Shown here: in pieces, positions 42,571-54,790 of the stretch
How the letters are laid out: every line of letters starts with the position of its first letter
How positions within the stretch are numbered: the first letter of the stretch is position 1
NCBI GenBank assembly: GCA_004369045.1
Contig: ML213514.1
Coordinates: forward strand, 728,596-792,595
DNA length: 64,000 bases
Direction of reading: 5' to 3'
Source of the DNA: Heliocybe sulcata
Taxonomy: Eukaryota > Basidiomycota > Agaricomycetes > Gloeophyllales > Gloeophyllaceae
The notes under the pieces: model-generated
Told to the model about the DNA's origin: nothing
Seen by the model: only the letters and a program-made list of their open reading frames with translations
Databases searched by the model: none
Translations under genes and position numbers: made by a program

Positions 42571-45544
42571 TGTTGCCTGCCAACCGATTCGTGGTGGTTC
42601 TGGTCAATTCATGCTGCCTCAATTCTCACTTATTCCTGCTCCTGCTACAGTTGCCCGTGATATTGGCATTCTGAGCGGTAAGACTTCTTCTCAGCTCGGT
42701 ACGGTATGCGCGGAAATCTGACGCTAAGACTATAGAATGGTGGCTATCTTGGGAATGCTTCCGTCAACCTCACGCGTGATGCAACAGCTGTTCTTGTGGC
42801 CGTTCGAATGCGACATAGCTCTGGTCTTGTGTGTTTTCCGCCGGCTCGACATTGTATCGCCATCACTTCGGCTGCCTCCGAGGTGTTCCTGGTACGTTGA
42901 GGGCGCTGGAGCCCTGATGAGCTGCTGGCACCGACAGTTCGAAACAGTTTCTTCGCTCACCTCAATCTGGCCATATTAAATATCCATGTGTTGTTGTATT
43001 TTCTACGTATCATTGTGCTTTCTGATGGTAGAACTGCCACCAGTGCATCAGACCTAGGCCGTGACAGTACGGCGAGAACTGGACGGGTCGTGTCCTCGCT
43101 ATCCGTCGGGCTAGCGCTGGCGCCTCCTCTGGCCATCTCGACCTCCAGTCCAGTCTGCTAGCAGTCGTCGCCTAAGGGCGCTGGAAGGCGAGCCTTACCA
43201 CGAAGACCGACTTTCCGAGCCGCACATGTCTTTTCCTAGGCTCTTCTTACCAGTCACTCTTTGCAACACGCCTCCCGCCTCGTGCGTCTCCCGTCGAGCG
43301 TCCCGCCAATCCGCATTGAGCAGGCCCCCTCTACACCCCCGTGAAATAGGGGGATCTATCATGGTCCATTCTCTCGCAATATCTGAAAGCAAGTTAAACA
43401 CTCTCGCGCCTCCAGTATCGGGCATCCAGCTGTCATTTGTTCCTACAAGATCGCCTCCCTGCTACCGTACCATCCTGCTGCTCCTGCCCCTCGATGCCGT
43501 TCAAAACTTCTCCCCGGGTTTGTCTTGTCCCGGGCACTACTTGAGGCTATATATTTTGGCTAGCTCCCTGTCCATCCTCTCGAACCATATAGCATCATTC
43601 CTGTCGACTTCTCCGTCTCCTGCAGGATATCCTTCTTTCCTACTATGAGGTGTAAGCGCTTCCGATTGCGCCCTATACACCCCACCGTGCATGTCTCAGA
43701 TATGGCCATGGCTATCCCGGAAAATCGGTGGTCGAAGGTTTCTCAGGATTCATTCGCCTGTTCTGGCAGCTTCACCCCCCATGCTGCTTCATGCAGCGGA
43801 GCACCTAAGGGATCTGCTCGTTTCCGCCATGCAGTATAGAGTCCTTCGGCCCCCTACCCCAACCCAGGCTGACTGCACTTCCTCAACGAGCCTAGACCTC
43901 GGGACATCCCACAAGTTGCCGTTGCCGTGTTGTGGTCGGATGTCTGACTCAATTCCCTCTTTTCATCGTGGGCCATCTTCAGCACCGATCTCCGACCTCT
44001 CGCTCTCGGCAACTTACGGCCACTCAGTTGGCCGCCGGTAGCCTTAAAGCGCCAGCCGCCTGTCGCAAGTCCCAGGCTTTCAACTACCTTCGTTAGGACA
44101 CAGAACTGCCCGGGAAGAATATGCGGATGATAGCTCGCTCGACTATGCTCCGGATACATATCTTACCCTGGCTAGATACTGTGATGCCCGTCGACGTTTT
44201 GGGACCTGCGTCCGCACTGCTATTCCCAGGTGCCTTCGGGTCCAACACCGGAGAATATTGCGATAATAATGGACTGACTGTCGTGGAACATGTTACGCCC
44301 AGCCTTGGACAGGGTCCGACTGAGACCCATCCTATTGGGCATGCGGTCGGTCTCGGTGCTTTCGAGCGTCGGACTTCTCACTCGAACCTGCTCATTCTGG
44401 ATGCCTTTCAGCAGCTTCTCAAGGAACGGACCCTCTGATGGATTATATTGGGTGGCTTTTGGCACTCGTCTCGTATCTTCACCTTCTGTCCTACCTCTCT
44501 CACTCAAGAACCTTTCCCCAGCGGGCGTTTGCCTGTTGAAATCTAGCTGGATCCGGTGGCTGGATCGCCCACGGGATCTTTCCAGGTTACCGTAACGAAA
44601 GCGTCCGTCTCGATCATATTGCCCCCGCTGAATTCATTGATTGCCCCAAGTATAGCGAGGGATAACTTTCACATTTCAAGAGCCATTACCCCGGCTCGAT
44701 GCTCCCAGCATGATATGAATGCCGAAATTACCACCGCTCCACGTTTAGGAAGCTCGAAGCCCGATCCAAGGATGTGCATAGGCTCGTGGACAGGTAGACG
44801 TGCCGATGGCCCTACGAGCCTTGGATCTCGTCGCTCTGTCCACTCACTGGAATATCCCACATCTTCTACTGCAGGCAGTTTCTTCTGGCAACGTTTGAGT
44901 CGGCCTTTCTCAGGCAAAAACAGTGCGTCTGCTCTGTTCAATGAGGAGCTGGAGACGTCTTCCATCGAACCTTGAGCGGAACCACTCTGCGAGCCAGGAA
45001 GAGCCGTCTTCTTGTTCCAGTGATGGCCGGTCAATGTAGTGGTGATCTACACTAGTGAAGTATTCAATCGAGTCCAAATGTCAATATCGAAGCTGGATCC
45101 GTCACGAAGTGCGGGGTTAGGCACTTCCCAATAACTTCGATATTACGACGCTTGATAGGGTCATCTTCAGCGGGCATTTACCCGGAGAGGACATGCTTAT
45201 CGCAGTTATGGTGGGCATCTGCGTCGCAAGGTTGGTCAGCCAACTCTCTTAGGTGTTCAGGCTATTGGATATAAGCCGACGCCAATGTTGCAGAGGAGAG
45301 GGCGTATGCGGTCGCGAGCTTCGCGTCTGCCGTGCGAGAGAATCTTGCCTAATAGGTCAACCTCTTATAATATCAACTATATGTTAGTCCTTTCTTGTCG
45401 CGAAAGTCGCTCGGTATTGTTGGTTCTCCTGGCAGGTGCCCATCTTTGATGCTCCTGAATCCATTCCAACAGTGAGTCTCCTGATGCTAACCACTTAGCA
45501 TGACGCTGATTCCGACGGTCGGAGCCTTGCAGGTCTCCTGTCGT
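42571..45544. other. Unrecognised region, right part
   Basis: Open frames up to 140 codons occur on both strands (for example 43226-43648, 44556-44975), all without recognisable domains. Near 45300 a plus frame reads VAEERAYAVASFASAVRENL before a stop, which looks like a helical protein end, but I could not connect it to upstream exons. I can assign nothing here. Confidence 0.3.
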
Positions 45545-46187
45545 CTACGGCTTGTCCTCGATGAGTACCGCTCCGTACCAGGATCGTTCGTCACAAGAAA
45601 TAGTTACAGCGGCGGGATCAACTTCATCCAGTGCTGCGTGACCTTGCATTATTAAAAACTTGCACGCCCCGAGGTAGCCCACGGGGTCGTCAGCGATCTT
45701 GGACTCAGTCTTGATGGTAGTTATGTAATATAGCAAAGAAGTCACCTGAGGTCCGGATAAACTATATACCCGGTGGTTAATGGCGGGACGCTCAAGTGAC
45801 CACTGGCAGTAGCCATCTTCTGGATAGTACGTTCACCAGATCCGTCGTCCGCGTTAACATATCTGCATAGTAATTTAGCATGATACCTTTATGCACAATG
45901 AGGGATAAATCACCGCCAGGCCGTAATGTTCGCCCTTGTCTTTGGCTGCTGTGTTCAGGATGCTGTCTCGTCGGGCAATCGTCTCTATTGCGCGTTCCAG
46001 CAAGGGGTCGCGTACGCTGGTTACTGCCGCTGGTGCCAGTCGTCCCGCGAGAGTGGCAGGCTCGCTAAGGAGGACTACTGTAAGTGTCTCGTAGAAGAAG
46101 TAATGCGCGTTCGCCTCATCACCGTTGCAGGTTCTCGCGGCGAAGCGACACTCATCCTCGACATCAGGCGCCACAGCTGCGGGAGCA
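45545..46187 (-). CDS. Hypothetical protein, start uncertain
   Basis: The minus strand reads as a coherent multi-exon frame: LAGRLAPAAVTSVRDPLLER, AIETIARRDSILNTAAKDKG, then YVNADDGSGERTIQKMATAS, LSVPPLTTGYIVYPDLR, and finally ADDPVGYLGACKFLIMQGHA and AVTISCDERSWYGAVLIEDK with a stop at 45545-45547. Splices of about 35-55 nt keep the frame open. A start at about 46187 ([20 protein letters not shown]) would look like a mitochondrial presequence, but it overlaps coding exons of homogentisate dioxygenase on the other strand. I do not recognise a family. Either the real start is nearer, or the two genes overlap head to head. The clean open frames are the main support. Confidence 0.4.
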
Positions 46188-48271
46188 TTCTCAACGAAGC
46201 CTACTGCAAAGGATCCCTACACATACCAAGCCGGATTCGGCAACCGCTTTGCGTCGGAGGCAGTGTGAGCCAGGCCAGCAATCGTTATAGCATACCACTT
46301 ACCGTCCCTTCATAGACCTGGAACCTTACCTATCGGACAGAATAACCCCCAGAAGTGCAAGTATGATCTCTATGCTGAGCAGGTGAGTCTTTTAGCTGGT
46401 GCACCGCAAACATAAGCCTCACAACCACCGCCACAGATGACAGGCACATCTTTCGTTGCTCCCAGAGCGGAGAACCAGAATGCGTACGTGTGCTCAACCA
46501 CACCCTCGCACATCTGCAGAGCGTGATATTTTCGCCCCTGTAGCTGGTTGTATAAGATCCGACCTTCCGTGGCTCACCAAGGCTTCACAAAACTGCCCGA
46601 AAACCCAGACGTACGTCCACCTCACAGACTTTCGGTCGCTATTCTCATGCCTGCTCTGAAGCTCGAGTCCAACTTCTCCCCTTCAAATCCCAAGGTGGAT
46701 GTTAGCCCCACCCAACTCGCATGGTATCCCCTGGATATCCCATCGGACGGCAAAGTTGACTTCATTGATGGTCTGAAGACATTATGCGGCAACGGCGATC
46801 CTACGTTGCGAGAAGGTCTTGCAGTACACATGTACATGGCCAACTCGTCCATGGAAAACAAGGCGTTTTGCAACAATGACGGTGACATGCTGATTCTGCC
46901 TCAGCAAGGCCGCCTCGACATCCAGACGGAGTATGGAAAGTAAGTATCTGTCTACGTGGCTGATAAGCGTCTAATCACTGTTCACTAGGATGATGGTTCG
47001 CCCGGGCGAGCTGGTGGTCATTCAACGCGGTATGAAGTTCAAGATTATCTTGCCCGACGGGCCGTCTCGCGGATGTACGTGCATGTATTCAAAGCCGTTC
47101 CGAATTGCTCTAACATCTCTGCAGACATCCAGGAAATTTTTGGGTCGCATTATGAACTGCCCGAGCTTGGTCCTCTCGGCGCGCAGGGATTGGCAAACCC
47201 TCGTGACTTCGAAGTGCCTGTTGCGAGCTTTGACATTGATCAATCATCTTGGGAAAGTAAGTACTAGCTCACCGAACACATGTTTGCTAAGGTTATTGAC
47301 GAACATCCTCGCAGTCGTCTACAAGTATGTTGCTGTAACGCTCAACATATGACAATAACTGACGTCTGGACAGGGTCTGCGGCCAGTTGTTCTTATGCAA
47401 GCAGGAGCACACCCCATTCGATGTCGTAGCATGGCATGGGAAGTGAGTCAAAGTTTGAGACTTTCTGTCATAAGTGTCATGCTTATTCGCTCCCGTCGCA
47501 GCTATGCCCCGTACAAGTACGCCATGGAGAAGTTCATCAACGTCGGCAGTATCTCCAAGGACCACATCGACCCCTCCATCTTCTGCGTGCTCACAGCCAA
47601 GTCGAAAACCCCTGGGACGCCTCTCGCCGACTTCCTGATCTTCAGCCCGCGTTGGGACATTGCAACTGAGACTTTCCGCCCGCCCGTAAGTCCGCTTCCC
47701 GGTATCTGAGGATGTCGCTCATTGTCGCCTAGTACTACCACCGCAACGCGGCCACGGAATACATGGGTCTCATCTACGGCAATTACGGTGGGCGTAGCGA
47801 TGAGTTCGCTCCCGGTGGCGGCAGTTACGAGACCGGCTTCTGCCCGCACGGTGGTATGTAGCACGTACTTTGGGCACTCTGGGCGGAAGCTGATCGATTA
47901 ACATAGTATCGTACGAGGAGTTCAAGGCCGCTACGGGGACGGAATTGAAGCCTATAAGGGTACACGAGGACACCATTGGTACGCGAGTCTCATCAGTTGA
48001 AGCGCAAGATCGTTGTTCACGGGCAATAATCAGCCTTCATGTTCGAGTCCAGTATGATGTTCACCCTCACAGACTACGCCTTGAAAAGAACCGGCAAGCT
48101 GCACGGTAAGCTCCTAGTCCCGTTTGAACTTCGTCGGACTGTACTGAACTGAGAGCAGAACACGAGCCCAAGATGTGGGACGACCTGAAGGGACAGTTCA
48201 TGAACCACTTGGACCAAGTTAACGCCGACCTCAAAGCGGCTGGGCTGCCGGGGCTCGGTGTGAAGAAGTGA
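46103..48271 (+). CDS. hmgA: Homogentisate 1,2-dioxygenase
   Basis: This iron enzyme opens homogentisate to maleylacetoacetate in tyrosine and phenylalanine breakdown. Strong family blocks occur in order: [52 protein letters not shown]-like sequence, [120 protein letters not shown], and the end [16 protein letters not shown]. In YYHRNAATE the His and the Glu six residues on are iron ligands, with a His in GFCPHG as a third candidate. One exon is only 10 nt (47315-47324). The start at 46103 needs a 37-nt intron (46131-46167) and is less certain; the stop at 48269-48271 is firm. No other tyrosine-pathway gene is recognised beside it. Confidence 0.9.
47315..47324 (+). other. 10-nt microexon in homogentisate dioxygenase
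   Basis: TCGTCTACAA lies between an acceptor (CTCGCAG) and a donor (GTATGT). It supplies the conserved I-V-Y-K joining SSWE to [10 protein letters not shown] in frame; skipping it would break the frame. Confidence 0.7.
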
Positions 48272-50203
48272 TCGAAGGGTTATTGGGTTGCCGGCTTGTG
48301 GTTCCCTGCTATCATTCCGTCTCTCTGGTCGTCTAGTACTAGTAGCGCACATTCATGTACTATATCAACGCCTTTACATTAACTGTGTATTCACCTCATC
48401 GGGAAGCGTGACAGCCTTAGTCAGGTCGTTTTCTGCGTCGACAGCTGGGACAGGCTGTCCGGTGAATTCCTTTAGAATATCTTCCAAGAATGCGGGCTAC
48501 CCCCACCCTGACGGTGCTGGATGCAGGGATTGAATGAACGATGTCCGAGGTCGGAGAAGCTGGATGTGACTGGTCACTGGGCGACTCTGTGACGCCCCGA
48601 ATGAGTATGAGTGGCGCGAACCGTACCAGTTCGAAGACGGCTTCCCAATTCCGCTCGCTTTATGATAGCCGTTGTAATCATGAAATGCCATCTCCTAACC
48701 AGAGAAACCCTCCCATTCATCACCTCGTAGTATAGTCCGCAAGCTCACAGTCGAGCTGGCCCAATTAATCCTAGGGCTTGCGAGGGGTTCCAGGCATGCC
48801 AACTCTTCCATGACATGCATCATCCTTTTAGTCAGGTAAAAGCCCTATCCTCGTTGAGGTTCCCGATCGATGAAGCTAGCCTCATCAATATGGATTCGTT
48901 GCAAAAGCCGGGAAGTAGATGTCTCTCAGGTGACCGTAGACCGGGAGCCTTGAAGCTCGAAGCTTGAAGGTCCCTGCATCGTTGATGATGCCGGTGACGA
49001 TCCAGCAAAGAAGGTGCGGCTACGGCAAGAACATGTGGCCGAGAGTCCTGGCAAGCAAGTTACATACTGAAGTCCGGTAGGGCGACTGCCGTGAGACGGT
49101 TGTCCCGTCTGTACAAGGAATCTCCTAATTTAACAGCCCCCGATATATAGCATCCGTATCCTTAAAACGATTGGAGATCCAGAGACGGTGAATAACAGCT
49201 ATACCGTCGGACTTCGATCTCACAGTGTATAGCGCTGCGCCACATTCTCCGGTGTCCTACTTGGACTCTTAGCCGTTCAGAGTCTGAACACTTACCTGAG
49301 CCGAATAACCACATGTTCATGGAGATCGGAGCGAGCAATACCCGATCCAGAGATGGGTCAGTAAGTTACCGGACTGCTTTCCATAATAACCGGCAATCGA
49401 TGCTCGGCCAGAACTACTCACCGAGGCTCCAAACGCCACCCTTCAGAACTATGTTGCGGGAGACACGCCTGATGGTGGGTGGAGGGACTTCTTTGTGAGC
49501 TCATGAGTGAGGCAGGGACCTCTGCTACTTTAGGGACACCTAATACCGTGACTTAGTCGAGGGGATGGCTGCTGCAAGAGTGTCCGACGACCACGAAGGG
49601 TCGCCATTAAATGCTCAGGATATCTGCAAGACTAGTAAGGCGGTTACTGCGTTACTCGCAGAGGGACTATCACGGCCGGTCTGGTTGTCGTCTAGCAACC
49701 CACCGTCGTGGCAGCACTTGCCAAGGCCGCCGGGCTTCTTGACTTGATGTAGCCGTGAATAGTGGAGGGGTGACTGACTATGGCAGCTTGGCAGGGTTAA
49801 ATGTCGAAGAAATGACAGCGGCAGTAGAGGTGTAACATGGAGAGAACCACGAGATCTTCAAGAATGGTAACATCCTGAAAGCAGACTTATTGAGACGTAA
49901 CAACCCAGCAGTTCTGAGCCCTATTTAGCGAGCGAACTAAATACTGACTTCTCGTACATCTCTTCCCGTGCGGTGATTGCCTCGATTTGACGTGGACGGC
50001 GCCGTGGAGGCGAGCGACGATGACCACGGATAGCGGTATCTGAAGCCGTGTCATGGATGCTATTTCAAGGTGGACAATACCGATGCTGCAATAGATGATT
50101 ATCGCCTCTCAATCGCCGTGCCATCTTCGTGCGATTGCTGGGACTCGCTTACCTCACAGCGCGGTAGCCGGTACAACGACATCGCTAACAGAAACTTCGA
50201 TAT
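48272..50203. other. 1.9-kb region without a recognised gene
   Basis: Short frames on both strands have no domains. A run GCTCGAAGCTTGAAGGTCCC near 48955 includes small inverted matches, but I see no element ends. Confidence 0.35.
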
Positions 50204-50762
50204 TCACGCCCTCCTTGTTATAGTGCCAGAGGATGTGCCTGCGCCCATGGGCGACGGAGACTGGGGTATACTAGGCGTTCCAGTGCCACCTGTAATGTCA
50301 CCGTTGATGATGTCTTGTATTGAAACTTCCAAGGCGTCGACCCTGGAAGACATCTGCATCACTGTAATTCGCGCAAAGATGTGGTGATTACATGAGCGCA
50401 ATGAGTCAAACTTGTCATTGAGAGGAGGATTTGGAAGAGAACGCACTACGGTCCAAGATCTGCGTGGACATATCGTCGAACTTGGCGTCCAGCTGCTCTA
50501 ATAGCGACTCAACCTATTGGAAATGGGTCGGTCTTCTGGGTCGCTTTCTATTGCTTCGTAACCCTGATAGATTCCTGTAAGGATTACTCACGTATGCAGT
50601 CAATTCATGAGGACTCGAGATATCCGCCGGGTTCGTCACAGGGCTCTGTTTCGCTGGGGCAGCCATCGGAGTCGGCTCTCCAGTTGAGCTCTGACTTGAT
50701 GGTTTAGAGGGAGGCGCTGAGGCGTGCACCTTCAACGGAAGAGCCGGAGACGAGCTAGACAT
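50204..50762 (-). CDS. Heat shock factor binding protein 1 (HSBP1) homologue
   Basis: HSBP1 is a small coiled-coil protein that binds heat shock factor trimers and damps the heat shock response. Three exons (50762-50592, 50513-50447, 50361-50204) give 131 residues. The core SSPHELTAYVESLLEQLDAK, FDDMSTQILDRMMQMSSRVD, ALEVSIQDIING matches the family almost residue for residue as a heptad coiled coil. The usual protein is about 75 residues; this one adds a serine/proline-rich N-terminus of about 50 residues and a glycine/serine tail (GGTGTPSIPQSPSPMGAGTS). The start at 50762 (MSSSSPALPLKVHASAP) is the only ATG in frame upstream of the core. The neighbour Nas6 is on the same strand 278 bp away. 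Confidence 0.92.
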
Positions 50763-51039
50763 GCTTCAATCTCCGTATAATGAATGAGATGCGCGTGCTC
50801 AGGCAGATGGTTCGACTGAAGATGTTCGCATCATGTGGTAATCATGACTTGCCCACGCCACAGGCGCCCTGCCACAAATGCCATCTCGACTCACCAAGGA
50901 ACACCAGGAGTATATACCACAAACGGCTAGTACAATATGATCATTCTTCCAGACAAAATCCTCGTGTCCACCCGTCAGAAGTCTGGCATATGTCAAGCTA
51001 AGCCTTCAAGTACCTCTCTCTAGAAGGCAAACACCAAAT

Positions 51040-52226
51040 TTACGGGTCATACGGACCGCACCGCTCGACAACATACTGCCGCGCTCTCTTCTGCTCCTGA
51101 CCGCCAACTCCATCCACTTGCTCCGGAGTCTGGTCTTCCAGATTCACCTGGGGAGGACATGACGATTAGTGTCCGACATAGAGGCAACTGGCACGTACAC
51201 GACCACGGTCTGCTCCTGCCTCAATGAGCAGTACTGCTGCCTCCGCATGCCCAGATTCCATGGCAAGATGCAAAGGAGTATTTCCTACGTGCAAAGTCAA
51301 TTTGACGTGAAGGGTCGACACCATAGTACCAAACATACCCATACGGTCGGCTGTATTTAGCCGCGTTTTAGCTGATCCTGCGGGTGGGTTAAGCAGAGCC
51401 TTGATCAGGCCTGTCGAACCAGTGGTGGCAGCACGGTGTCTTATATTCAGGTACGTCAGGGAACTTAGAACTCCCCGAGGAGCGCACCCACAATGGCGTT
51501 TGATTGGCACGGTCCCTAGCATTGATCTATACCAAAACTGAGCATAAGGAACGGCTGTATCCAGTCACCTCCGCTTACATCGGCACCTCTCTCTATGAGG
51601 AGTTTTGCAATCTACAGGAGGCGGTCAAAGAAGAACATCAAATGAGAAGGATAGCCTCACATCCACACGCGACTTTGATGCAGCGTAATGTCTGTTGCGA
51701 GATAGACCATCAATCAATAGCGCAAGTAGTGTATAGGCTTTCCTGTACTCACAAAGGCGTCAGACCTTTGTCATTCGTCTTCTTGACGTCCGCGCCTGCG
51801 CCGATGAGCTCGCGCACGATATCCTCATTTCCTGCGCTTACTAAGAAGCTGAATAACTGAGCAAATCATGCACATAGAACACGTTATTGATCAGACCTGC
51901 GATGTGTAGGGCTGTCCAGCCGCTGCCATCGAGCTTATCCACTTGTGCGCCGCTAGAGAGTAAGTAGCGTGCTACATCAAGTGAGCCAGTTGATGCAGCC
52001 CAATGAAGTGGGGTTCGCTGGTCCTGGACGACCGTAAGATATTTCGACTCTGGGATTGACGTGGGGAACGCACAGCATCTACAGCGTCCACCAGCTTCGC
52101 ATCCTCGGACACCAAAGTCCGTAAGAGAGAAAGCTGATCTGAGAGGGATATTGTAAAAATATGGAGCAGTACTAGGTGGTATTACATACTCTTCTGCGCT
52201 GCAGAATGAACGGACAGAGAAGTCAT
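51040..52226 (-). CDS. NAS6: Ankyrin-repeat proteasome assembly chaperone (gankyrin/Nas6/PSMD10)
   Basis: Nas6/gankyrin binds the Rpt3 ATPase and guides assembly of the 19S proteasome cap. The start at 52226 reads MTSLSVHSAAQKNQLSLLRT, and the stop is at 51040-51042. About nine small exons encode successive ankyrin repeats: DQRTPLHWAASTGSLDVARY, GSGWTALHIAVSAGNEDIVR, KGLTPLHYAASKSRVDIAKL, ARDRANQTPLHRAATTGSTG, RMGNTPLHLAMESGHAEAAV. The C-terminal helix region is DQTPEQVDGVGGQEQKRARQ and ends GPYDP. The full protein is about 240 residues with seven repeats, like human PSMD10 (226). Every splice keeps the frame. Its start lies 215 bp from the TFB2 start in divergent arrangement, so the pair may share a promoter. 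A different ankyrin protein is possible, but length and repeat spacing favour Nas6. Confidence 0.86.
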
Positions 52227-52441
52227 CACAGAGGAAGTTGGGGTGTAGTGGCAAGTTACTTTGTATCTCGCAATACGCGTAAAGTCTAAGACGCGTACAC
52301 TCGCGAGCCGGAAAGTGAAAATGACTCTCACGCCACACGTCCCCAGTTGTGCGCGTCTGCGTGCGCCCAGCGTCGTAAACTCCACTCCTACGTGGTAACC
52401 TCTGGCAGTCCATTCCAGCATTCGCTGCTAGAAATCCAAAT
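52227..52441. promoter_or_regulatory. Divergent promoter region of NAS6 and TFB2
   Basis: The two ATGs are 215 bp apart on opposite strands. Promoters for both must lie here. No TATA box is evident, as is common for housekeeping genes. Shared control is inferred from spacing only. Confidence 0.5.
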
Positions 52442-54497
52442 ATGCCTGGGGCAAGCAGAGATGGTACGATTGACGGCGCTGAAGAAGACCCTCCTCATAC
52501 TCTGCTACCGTTCCTGCAGTCTCAGTCACAAAACACCTTGACGCGTCTTTACCAACGACCTTCAGCGTGTCTGTCGATGTTCCGGTCATTTGCATTCAGA
52601 CATTCATCCAGAACTTGCATTGATGGCTCCCCAGTCTTCTTCCGCCTTTGGACCGACAGCTCGTCATGAATCTGTTATGGCTCGAATCGGCTGTGCCTGC
52701 AGGCACTATGGGAGCTTGGGTAACCCGCCAAGGCAGAAAGTAATTCATGCCTTCGAGAATGAGATATGTGCCTCTCTTACTAGGCTCTTAGACTCTATGA
52801 TGAGGCACTGCTGAACCTATCGCGCCTTCATATATTACCGAACCCGTCTGTCAAACTTTCCTTGAACGGGATGTTCAAAACTAGCCTCAGACAAGCTGTC
52901 ACAGGCGGGTAAGTCGACATCATGGGTTGTACCAGTCAAAAAACTGAATGTCTTGGAGCGGGAACAACGGGAGCTTTGGTACGGCCGCTCTGAAAGACGA
53001 CAAACATCCACCAGTTAGCATCGAAGTGTTAGATACCTACGCTGTCGAACGGTGGGAGGTGCAGATACGCAGGTTGAGATCTTTTGGGCATCCATCTAAC
53101 CTTTTCTAGACTATCCTACATTATATGGTGTCCTCTGGGACTGGCCAACTCCCGACAAAGCCCTCGCCAGGGGTGCTATTTCTGTTACAGCGCAGCGGCC
53201 TCATGTCTACCGTGCAGTAAGGTTTGCTAAAGTTGGACAAGAGAAGCTAGCCCCAATAATGCGCTTCTAGTGGGTCCGCTCTACAGATTACATCTGCCGG
53301 CTTTCAATTCCTCCTGCACTCCCCTCACGATCAACTATGGCAGCTATTGCTTCAGTATCTACATATGGCTGAGGTAAGCACTGTGCCAGGCAGCCTGTTT
53401 GCAATCTAAAACGCCGGTGTCTTAGGAGAGAGAGATGGATCTCGTGGAGATCCTTAGCTTCTTGTTTATGCTTTCCACGATGGAACTCGGGAAGGTACTA
53501 CCCGTGCCCATTAATGCTCCCATACACTCTCATGGCGTCGTAGGAATATTCCATCGAGAGTCTAAGTGTCACTCAGAAGGCCATGCTGGAAGATCTTCGG
53601 GACTATGGTTTGATTTGGCAGCGACGTGTTGGTAGCTCGTCCATGTCAGGTGGAACTCGCACTAATTGAATTTAGACTCAGTCCCGCCGGTTCAGCCCTA
53701 CGCGCCTAGCCACAACCTTGACATCATTGTTACCTCCCTTGCCTACCGCAACAAGCTCCGGTGCTGGCTCTCAGGATCAGGGCTTTATAGTTCTTGAAAC
53801 AAATTACCGGCTTTACGCGTACACAGGTATGTTTGCCGGTCACGATCGGCGTAATCGATGATTGAATGCGTCTAGACAACCCCCTGCAGACCGCTGTTTT
53901 GAATTTGTTTGTCAGCCTTAAATACCGGTTTCCGAATCTAGTGGTTGGTTCTATTACTCGCGAAAGTGTTCGCAAAGCGCTGGCAAATGGTATCACTGCA
54001 GACCAGGTCTGTCACTCCTGTTGGCTGTTCGAAGATGGTACTGAAAGGCGACTGCTCTTGGCATAGATCATCAGTTATTTAAGCACCCATGCGCACCCAC
54101 AAATGCGAAAGAACGTGCGTAGCGTCGTCTTGCTGTCCAACTAACTTCAATCTTCATGTACTATCTTGTAAGAAACCCCTGATCCCGGTTACTGTCCAAG
54201 ACCAGGTTCGGCTGTGGGAACTTGAAAGAAACCGACTGAAGTCTGAAGAAGGTGAGTGGTACCCGTGACTTCGTCCACTAGCGTGCATGTGCTGATAGAA
54301 TGGTTGTTTTCCTGTCATCAGGCTATTTGTATACAGCTTTCGCATCTCAAGCAGACTACGAGTACGTCCTTAATTACGCCAAACAGCTCAATGTTGTACT
54401 CTGGGAAAATCCTGCGAAGCGTTGCTTCTTCGGGAACTTGGAAGGTCATGGCAATATCCGAGGCTTTATCGAAAGACGCACTGGGGGACAGGCTTGA
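52442..54497 (+). CDS. TFB2: TFIIH subunit TFB2 (p52/GTF2H4)
   Basis: TFB2/p52 anchors and stimulates the XPB helicase within TFIIH in transcription initiation and nucleotide excision repair. The first exon (52442-52584) reads [20 protein letters not shown]. After it come [69 protein letters not shown], then [98 protein letters not shown], and the C-terminal domain [44 protein letters not shown]. The C-terminal part is the module that pairs with the small subunit p8/TFB5. Introns are about 50 nt and numerous. The gene is divergent from NAS6 and convergent with the WOPR gene. The frame looks intact throughout. Confidence 0.92.
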
Positions 54498-54790
54498 CGG
54501 TGTACGTCGTCAGAATTATCACGCTGTGTGACGCCTAATGAGCATGTTCAATGACAGGAGATAATCCCCAAGACATGACTGTGGCCAAGGAACATAGATA
54601 TGGATACAATCTGTCTGAGCTATAAAGTGTGACATGCAGGTCGGCGACAATGATGGTCCAAGGAGGGATATAAGGGGGATGTATTCATGAAAATCGTGAG
54701 GTCTTTTCAATGCTCGGTTGACCATCAAAAGTCCCAGGCGCGTGCGTGCCGCGCAGCGGCTCACGCATTCTGTGATGTAAGTCTGTTCAA

